Below, piece after piece: positions 13,939-18,868 of a DNA stretch of 18,868 nucleotides. The notes beneath the pieces are model-generated. The model did no database searches and was not told where the DNA came from. It saw nothing but the letters and a program-made list of their open reading frames with translations. The stretch comes from Candidatus Hodarchaeota archaeon. Lineage in GTDB: Archaea; Asgardarchaeota; Heimdallarchaeia; Hodarchaeales; Hodarchaeaceae. The translations under genes and the position numbers were made by a program. The stretch's first letter is position 1; each line of letters begins with the position of its first letter. The stretch covers positions 1-18,868 of the forward strand of contig JAEOSR010000017.1 in the NCBI GenBank assembly GCA_016840285.1, written 5' to 3'.

Positions 13939-16854
13939 TCATTCTACTTGGCAGAGAATTTCTGTTGGTTTTAATTGGAGTATTTGGTATACCGGAATAA
14001 TAGATCCAATTAAAGCGGTAAGTAATGTTAGAATCGCCCAAATTAGTAATTTTTCCAGTGGGATTACAGTTTCTACTCCAAATAGTGTTGAGAAGATTGG
14101 GAGGAGAAAGAACACAGGAACTGTATATCCTATCAAAATACTGACACTGACAAGAAATACTACTTCAATGGCTGTGGTAAGCATTAGATCACGTTTGGAT
14201 GCACCGAAGCTGATCAGAATCCCATATTCAAATTGAGAACTTTGGATTTTACGGACATTTATTAAAACAATCCCAATAATACCGATTATTATTCCCAACA
14301 GGAGGAAATTCTCTAAAGTACCCAGAAATTGACTCAAGTTCAACCTTGCCTGTTTTGTGAGCGTATGAGATGAAAGAATTGAAGGCCCCCATGCGTAAAG
14401 TGCTTTTGTTAAATCAGATTGTATTTTTACAATTGTTTCTTCATTAGTATTCTCAATATTGTTCTTGATATTAAAGAAAATTAACCGTGTACCTTTAAAA
14501 GACGGAAAAATGTCATTAAAGAGTGATTCGCTAATAATTACATCTGTAAATTGCTCACTTACTTGGAGATATCCCAGAACTTCAAAAGTATGATTTTCTG
14601 TTTCACCGTGAATTGTTATATCAGTTAATGGCATGTTTAGAGATGATCTGTACCAATTTGGGAGGAGTACCCCTTCACCATGAAATAATTTTTCCCAGAT
14701 CTCTTTTTCAGAATAGCGTGCTGAATTTGTATTGCCCGTATCATAAAGTTTTACATTGAGACCATCTTTAATTGAAGTATTAACTCCTATTGTATTATAA
14801 TACTGCCTATCATAGAGTGTACGATTCGCAACATCGGAAAGCTCACTGAAATTAAGTTTAGAGGTAGCCACTGACCAACTGTCTAAAATTGATACTTCTT
14901 TATCCAAATCATTTTCTACCAATCGTTCTTCAATTATGGAGCGATTTTCAACAGGTAATGAAGTTATGGCAATATAATCAGAACCTAAAGTAATATTATT
15001 AATTTCTGAATCTATGATAACACTAAAAGCCCCAGAGATCAGGCTAAAGATAAACATAATACTTAGAACTAACGAAAAAATAACACAAATCAGTAGTGTT
15101 CTAATGCGATGCTGTCTTAGATTTGCTAATGCATACATTATCGATAAAGCGCTTTGCTTTATCTGAGAGGAGGTTCTTGAAAAGATTGTGATCAATAATG
15201 GTAGGATTTGAACAAAAAGGATACAGGTTAAGATCACAGCATACATAAATCCAACAAAATAGATTTCGGTTGGGGGTTCAGTTGTAAATATTGAAAAGAT
15301 ATCGAAAAGGAATATCGAAATAATCAAAACGAGGTTAATGCATGTCCAGATGACTGGTAATGATCCTTTTTCTGGGATGAAATAAGCTAAAACTAGGTAC
15401 ATTAGCAAAGCGCCAATTAACCAGAATAAAAGAAAATTCGTGAATGATGAGAAGATTTGTGACAATGCAAAGATGAATAATAAGATTGTAAGCCCAAAGT
15501 AAATTAAACCAACAATTCGGTTTTTTTGGGGTATTACAGTCATTTCTTGTGCCGTTAATGCCTCAATTATGTTTGACCTTGAAATACGCCACGCTACAAT
15601 TAAGGTTGGCAATAGAATTGCAAAAAACCCAATTATTATAGCATTAGTAATTGATGTAGCTGAGATATATAATTGATAATCTCTACCATATTGTGCTCCT
15701 GCAAGATTCATAGAAACGCCCTCAGGTAGTTCGGTTCGGAACTGCATGAGCATCAATTCTGTTATACCAGCCCCTCCGACCATTCCCAATAAACATCCAA
15801 TTATTCCGAGAGTTAAATTTTCAATAAAGAGATGAATGAATATTTCCCACCATCGAAATCCGATTGCTTTCAATTTGGCCAATTCTTTTCTTCTTTCATC
15901 TGCTACTAAATAGAAAATCAGAATAATAAGAAATGTACCTGCAATAAGACTAGGAAGGCTCATTAGAAAAATAAATTGTAGCATTGAATTTGAGTTTGAG
16001 TCTATACCATTTTGGATGTTCTCTCTAATGTGTAGAACTTCGACTAATTCATTCCAATCATCTTCTAAGAATTCTTCAAGTATCTTAACTACAGTATCTT
16101 GACGATCGATCCATGATTCACCTGAAACATCCTCCCAGCTTAGTGCAATCGAGTTAATTTGATTTTCCAGGTTTAATATTGCTTGAAGATCTTCAAGATC
16201 CACAAAAATACTATCATCACTAAAGAATATCGCTTTTCCTTGGGAATCAATAATCTGTTGTACTTTGAGTCCAATTTCTAAGGGAGCAACGTCAGGAAAG
16301 GGTTGAAACTGCATATTAAAAAGATCTTTTTGTTTTAACTGAAGACGAAATGCAAAATTGTCCGTAATTATAGCACTTAAAGTTATTTTATCATCCTCAG
16401 ACTTAAGATCATCAAAATCAAATGAAAGAGGTTCCCCTTCTTGTGTGAATTCTCCAATTTGTTTGTCTTTTTCTGGATTAAGTCCAATTAAGACGGCTCC
16501 AGTATTGACTAGTTCTTTCTCGGGATTGGTAGTTGTTTGACCTCCAAATAAGAGACGGGGAGAAACTGCATCTAATTCGTCCTTTAGCTTATCGCTATTT
16601 CTTATATCATCTTCAAGAGTTTGATTAAATGTCAATGCTTTTTCATAATTGGGCCTTATATCTAAATCTAAATCGTCTAAGGGGGCAAGAATTTCATTTT
16701 CGTAGGTATTTCGAATACTATCACTAACAAAGAAGGCTGCAGAAATTAAAAGAAAAGAAATGGCAATTCCAAATCCACCTAATACTAACCTCTTCCAATT
16801 CTTACGATTATATTTCCATGCGATCCACAAATTCAGCCCTTTAATTTTAATCAC
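13939..16854 (-). CDS. MacB/FtsX-type ABC transporter permease
   Basis: A 971-residue membrane protein with two FtsX-like permease units, as in archaeal and Gram-positive exporters of the LolCDE/MacB class. Residues ~18-45 are the first membrane helix; ~50-285 a large extracytoplasmic domain; ~290-320, 335-370 and 398-425 the three-helix FtsX unit, with the coupling segment ERRKELAKLKAIGFRWWEIF between helices. Four or so further helices fill 445-555, then a helix at ~585-615, a second extracytoplasmic domain to ~845, and a second FtsX unit at ~850-965 including SSQFEYGILISFGASKRDLM. It starts with GTG 11 bases after the ATPase gene, with GGAAGG overlapping, so it is translated with it. Substrates of this class include lipoproteins, peptides and drugs; archaeal ones are mostly uncharacterised. 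In frame and intact. Confidence 0.92.
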   Translation of the reverse strand: MIKIKGLNLWIAWKYNRKNWKRLVLGGFGIAISFLLISAAFFVSDSIRNTYENEILAPLDDLDLDIRPNYEKALTFNQTLEDDIRNSDKLKDELDAVSPRLLFGGQTTTNPEKELVNTGAVLIGLNPEKDKQIGEFTQEGEPLSFDFDDLKSEDDKITLSAIITDNFAFRLQLKQKDLFNMQFQPFPDVAPLEIGLKVQQIIDSQGKAIFFSDDSIFVDLEDLQAILNLENQINSIALSWEDVSGESWIDRQDTVVKILEEFLEDDWNELVEVLHIRENIQNGIDSNSNSMLQFIFLMSLPSLIAGTFLIILIFYLVADERRKELAKLKAIGFRWWEIFIHLFIENLTLGIIGCLLGMVGGAGITELMLMQFRTELPEGVSMNLAGAQYGRDYQLYISATSITNAIIIGFFAILLPTLIVAWRISRSNIIEALTAQEMTVIPQKNRIVGLIYFGLTILLFIFALSQIFSSFTNFLLFWLIGALLMYLVLAYFIPEKGSLPVIWTCINLVLIISIFLFDIFSIFTTEPPTEIYFVGFMYAVILTCILFVQILPLLITIFSRTSSQIKQSALSIMYALANLRQHRIRTLLICVIFSLVLSIMFIFSLISGAFSVIIDSEINNITLGSDYIAITSLPVENRSIIEERLVENDLDKEVSILDSWSVATSKLNFSELSDVANRTLYDRQYYNTIGVNTSIKDGLNVKLYDTGNTNSARYSEKEIWEKLFHGEGVLLPNWYRSSLNMPLTDITIHGETENHTFEVLGYLQVSEQFTDVIISESLFNDIFPSFKGTRLIFFNIKNNIENTNEETIVKIQSDLTKALYAWGPSILSSHTLTKQARLNLSQFLGTLENFLLLGIIIGIIGIVLINVRKIQSSQFEYGILISFGASKRDLMLTTAIEVVFLVSVSILIGYTVPVFFLLPIFSTLFGVETVIPLEKLLIWAILTLLTALIGSIIPVYQILQLKPTEILCQVE

Positions 16855-16865
16855 CCTTCCGAGTT

Positions 16866-17558
16866 TTAACTTTCATTAGCTGAAATCTCAGATAATGTTC
16901 CATTCAGGAGAAATATTCGATCACAGGTTTGAGCTATCGATTTATCATGTGTTACAAGTACCAGAGTTTGTTTGAATTCTTTACACAGCTCATCCATGAG
17001 CTTAATAACTTCCTCCGATGAACTGCGATCTAGATTCCCTGTAGGTTCATCTGCAAATATGATTTGGGGTTTATGAATTAGTGCTCTAATAATAGCGATC
17101 CGTTGTTTTTCTCCTCCTGAGAGTTTATTTGGATAAGCGAATTTTCTATGATCAAGCTTGACCCGCTTAAGTAGTATTTCGGCTTCTTTCTGTCCTTTTG
17201 ACCTGGAGTATCCATTCATTAATAGGGGAAGCATTACATTCTCAATTGCACTTAGACTTTGAACAAGATTAAAACTTTGAAAAATAAAGCCAACATTCCT
17301 TCTTCGAAATTTTGTCCGTTTAGACAAACCCATTTCAGTGATCCGATTAGTACCTATAATAACTAAACCATTAGTTGCATCATCAAGTCCTGACATCACA
17401 TTCAAAAGAGTAGTTTTTCCTGATCCAGAGGAACCCATAATTGCAATTTGTTCTCCCTTCTTGACTTCAAGAGACAAGTTTTTAAAAATACTTCTCTCCT
17501 CTTCACCATCAAAATAACTTTTAGCAAGTCCTTTTATTATTAAAATTGGTTCGGACAT
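16866..17558 (-). CDS. ABC transporter ATP-binding protein (MacB/LolD type)
   Basis: ATPase subunit for the permease encoded next. From the upstream TTG at 17582 it would be 238 residues; homologues begin close to the ATG at 17558 (MSEPILIIKGLAKSYF), giving 230. Numbered from 17582: Walker A GSSGSGKTT at 50-58, Q-loop Gln102, signature LSGGEKQ at 154-160, Walker B IIFADEP at 174-180 with Glu179, and switch His212. The FRRRNVGFIFQSFNLV block is typical of the LolD/MacB subfamily, which uses ATP for mechanotransmission rather than passage through the membrane. The stop codon lies 11 bases from the permease start, making a two-gene operon. No strong ribosome binding site is visible before 17558 or the ATG at 17570; coupling to the upstream small frame is possible. 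Confidence 0.94.
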   Translation of the reverse strand: MSEPILIIKGLAKSYFDGEEERSIFKNLSLEVKKGEQIAIMGSSGSGKTTLLNVMSGLDDATNGLVIIGTNRITEMGLSKRTKFRRRNVGFIFQSFNLVQSLSAIENVMLPLLMNGYSRSKGQKEAEILLKRVKLDHRKFAYPNKLSGGEKQRIAIIRALIHKPQIIFADEPTGNLDRSSSEEVIKLMDELCKEFKQTLVLVTHDKSIAQTCDRIFLLNGTLSEISANES

Positions 17559-17597
17559 TATTAACACCATGTTAATAAGCAAAAGGAATATACTTCA

Positions 17598-17696
17598 CTA
17601 CCTGGTCTTTAGGTTTTTATAATCAATTTTAGCGGAAATAGTTCTTTTTATTCCTCCATCAAATGCTCTTGTTGGGGGTTTCTTCTTAGCGGTCAT
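17598..17696 (-). CDS. 32-residue basic peptide upstream of the ABC operon
   Basis: A short frame that I do not recognise. Its ATG at 17696 is preceded by AGGAGA with about 9 bases of spacing, one of the better ribosome binding sites in the window. The product has 9 Lys/Arg among 32 residues (MTAKKKPPTRAFDGG, then IKRTISAKIDYKNLKTR) and no hydrophobic stretch. The TAG lies 15-40 bases before the possible starts of the ATPase gene, on the same strand, so it may be the first gene of the operon or a leader peptide. The frame continues upstream of the ATG, but that part overlaps the ribosome binding site and the GGxSPEKK element. Moderate to low confidence that it is a gene. Confidence 0.4.
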   Translation of the reverse strand: MTAKKKPPTRAFDGGIKRTISAKIDYKNLKTR

Positions 17697-17748
17697 TATC
17701 GTTATTCTCCTAGGGATGAAGAAATTCAAATAGGAGGAGGTCAAAAAA

Positions 17749-17775
17749 TATGATTTCTTCTCTGGAGAGCCTCCC
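17749..17775 (-). repeat. GGxSPEKK element, copy 2
   Basis: On the minus strand the sequence GGAGG-C-TCTCCAGAGAAGAAAT matches a site near 8452-8480 with 16 identical consecutive bases (TCTCCAGAGAAGAAAT) and further matches upstream. Both copies stand upstream of minus-strand genes and, in one frame, encode GGxSPEKK. Its nature (shared gene remnant or regulatory site) is unclear. Confidence 0.4.
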
Positions 17776-17821
17776 CCAATGAAAAATCGAATTTTCCTTT
17801 CATAACTCACACTTTAAAAAA

Positions 17822-17926
17822 ATGTTTTTGGGGGAGATTTATGGATTCCGAATTAGCTTATTTTTGAGCATTCTTGGGGTACTAGCAGTGTTTGTATTCC
17901 TAAATAGACGTAATAAACCCGTGTAG
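17822..17926 (+). pseudogene. surface-protein C-terminal anchor remnant
   Basis: A 34-codon frame encodes a hydrophobic helix (SLFLSILGVLAVFVFL) followed by NRRNKPV and TAG. The end closely resembles the tail of the beta-helix protein at 8921-10147 (LVNRRNKSV). With no extracellular domain or signal peptide, it is most likely the remaining 3' end of a similar surface-protein gene. An ATG at 17822 begins the frame but has no ribosome binding site. Confidence 0.6.
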
Positions 17927-17964
17927 CTTGAGTTAGTTTCAATCCATGCCTTTTTAGTAATTTC

Positions 17965-17990
17965 TACAAATGTTTTTATATACATTTGTA
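17965..17990 (+). promoter_or_regulatory. VapBC promoter with operator palindrome around the TATA box
   Basis: Two 9-base arms (TACAAATGT and ACATTTGTA) are perfect inverted copies separated by 8 bases. The spacer forms most of a TATA box (TTTATATA, 17975-17982). The VapB ATG at 18005 is about 26 bases from the TATA centre, exactly where transcription should begin, so the mRNA is predicted to be leaderless. A ribbon-helix-helix dimer bound to the palindrome would block TBP, giving autoregulation. Confidence 0.75.
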
Positions 17991-18004
17991 TACTTCACTA
18001 TTTG

Positions 18005-18286
18005 ATGATTAATTTGCATGAAACGATTACTTCAAGATTAAAACAGGAAGATATTGAATTATTAGATAAATTTATTAAAATGGGTCTGTTTGCTAATCGT
18101 AGTGAGGCTGTTAGAGTTATTCTTTCCAAAGAGCTCAAAGAACTAGCAAAAAAGCAGGCTAAGATTGACATACAAAAACATCTTGAAACGAAACCTCGTT
18201 TAACTGAGCAAGAATTACTTGAATACGGTTCTCGATTATTTCCTTCTTCTGTAGCTACTCATGTTGCTGAAGGTCGTGAGAGATGA
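18005..18286 (+). CDS. vapB: VapB-type ribbon-helix-helix antitoxin
   Basis: A 93-residue DNA-binding antitoxin. Residues ~7-45 fit the ribbon-helix-helix (CopG/MetJ) fold: a short strand (ITSRLKQ), helix (EDIELLDKFIKMG), then FANRSEAVRVILSKEL with the conserved N-R-S-E-A turn and second helix. The charged C-terminal half (KKQAKIDIQKHLETKPRLTEQELLEYG) would wrap the toxin. The ATG at 18005 is chosen over a TTG three bases upstream because it fits leaderless initiation from the TATA box. The stop overlaps the toxin start as ATGA, so the two are translated together. It probably represses its own promoter by the palindrome at 17965-17990. Confidence 0.88.
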   Translation: MINLHETITSRLKQEDIELLDKFIKMGLFANRSEAVRVILSKELKELAKKQAKIDIQKHLETKPRLTEQELLEYGSRLFPSSVATHVAEGRER

Positions 18287-18822
18287 AACGTGTATATATT
18301 GATACAAGCGTTCTTCTCGCTAAGTGGGTAACAACTGATCCTTACCATGAAGAATGTATTAAAATTGTTGAAGCAGTAAAAAACGAAAAAATTTCGGGAA
18401 TATTTTCAGGTCTAGGTCTTTTAGAAGTGTCCTCTGTTGTTGAAAGACAACAGAGTAAATTTTCACTTGAGTTGTCTCCAGAAATCTCTCTAAGTGCGGA
18501 GTATCTTAAAAGAATTATAATGATTTCGCATTTAGAGATCCTAGATATTGTCTATCCAACTACCACGATAATCGCAGGTTCAAAATTTGAACTGTCACTG
18601 ATTAACCTGCAATCTTTTGATCTTGCTTCAAAGTTCCATCTAAAGACTTTAGACAATCTTCATCTTGCCTTTTGCATTCTTATTGACAAATTGACGGGTA
18701 AATCTATTGATTACTTTGTATCTGGAGACCGTGAAATTGTTTCTAATGCTCATCAAATCAAAACTGAATATGGCTTTTCTACCATGTTTCCTGATGATTT
18801 AGTCAGATTAGAGGGATTGTAA
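18283..18822 (+). CDS. vapC: VapC-type PIN-domain ribonuclease toxin
   Basis: A PIN-domain endoribonuclease that VapB neutralises; known VapC toxins cut tRNA or rRNA and stop translation. All four acidic metal ligands are present: Asp7 (VYIDTS), Glu48 (LLEVSS), Asp124 (TLDNLHLA) and Asp149 (SGDREIV). The length of 179 residues is longer than the usual 130-145, because of an expansion between residues ~55 and 115 (ELSPEISLSAEYLKRIIM...IIAGSKFEL). Start ATG overlaps the antitoxin stop. The gene ends 46 bases before the window edge. Because VapBC pairs are often transferred between genomes, the unit may be a recent arrival, but base composition does not differ visibly from its neighbours. Confidence 0.9.
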   Translation: MKRVYIDTSVLLAKWVTTDPYHEECIKIVEAVKNEKISGIFSGLGLLEVSSVVERQQSKFSLELSPEISLSAEYLKRIIMISHLEILDIVYPTTTIIAGSKFELSLINLQSFDLASKFHLKTLDNLHLAFCILIDKLTGKSIDYFVSGDREIVSNAHQIKTEYGFSTMFPDDLVRLEGL

Positions 18823-18868
18823 CGACTCTTTTCCTATACATTAAGTATTTTTGAGTAAGCAAAATTAA

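Noticed and set aside
13820..14236. 138-codon plus-strand frame
   Set aside because: Most of it is antisense to the well-supported ABC permease gene.
17598..17810. Ribosomal protein S18 resemblance (PRRIT and IDYKN) in the frame that includes the basic peptide
   Set aside because: The two short motifs occur in the reverse order to S18, PRRIT is encoded by the ribosome binding site itself, and archaea do not have this bacterial protein.
1..18868. CRISPR arrays, tRNA/rRNA genes, insertion sequences
   Set aside because: No regularly spaced repeats, no tRNA-like TTCGA-arm patterns, no transposase domains or terminal inverted repeats with target duplications were found.

Overview
The window is AT-rich, with short archaeal-style genes and little shared operon structure. 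It most likely comes from an archaeon of the Asgard group. The pointers are a eukaryote-like Ras/Rab-family small GTPase with all five G boxes, a leaderless TATA-driven VapBC pair, several surface proteins that end in one membrane anchor followed by a short basic tail, and frequent TTG/GTG starts. This placement is inference from gene content; there is no rRNA or tRNA gene in the window to confirm it.

Layout. An M32 carboxypeptidase lies at 325-1818 (minus). From about 1930 to 4120 is a gene graveyard: the C-terminal end of a metallophosphoesterase, one small unrecognised helical gene (2366-2776), a piece of thioredoxin reductase, two copies of a 98-bp surface-protein tail, and a broken surface-protein end with an in-frame stop. 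A NadE-like protein that has lost the usual ATP-binding loop (4374-5306, minus) then diverges from an ArsB/NhaD-type transporter (5476-6897, plus). The stretch 6898-7397 holds an exact 105-bp copy of the end of the alcohol dehydrogenase gene found 5.7 kb downstream. An SDR dehydrogenase (minus) follows, then a strong TATA box, a 26-residue Cys/His mini-protein and a secreted beta-helix protein (plus).

From 10285 to 10568 (minus) a signal-peptide start is joined to a 5'-truncated copy of a split-barrel flavoprotein gene. The stretch 10569-11113 has no gene I can support. Then come the small GTPase, a metallophosphoesterase N-terminal stub, an iron-type alcohol dehydrogenase and the intact split-barrel protein (all plus). 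A MacB/FtsX-type ABC export operon (permease, ATPase and possibly a 32-residue basic peptide, minus) is followed by a surface-anchor remnant and a VapB-VapC toxin-antitoxin operon (plus).

Working together: clear functional units are the ABC ATPase-permease pair and VapBC. The SDR, alcohol dehydrogenase and split-barrel protein are redox enzymes but are not in one operon. The most unusual aspect is the repeated presence of 5'-truncated gene copies that keep the 3' end of a gene, two of them perfectly matching part of an intact gene in the same window. The most unusual single protein is the NadE-like one without a recognisable SGGxDS motif. I did not find a convincing multi-gene defence or mobile system apart from VapBC.
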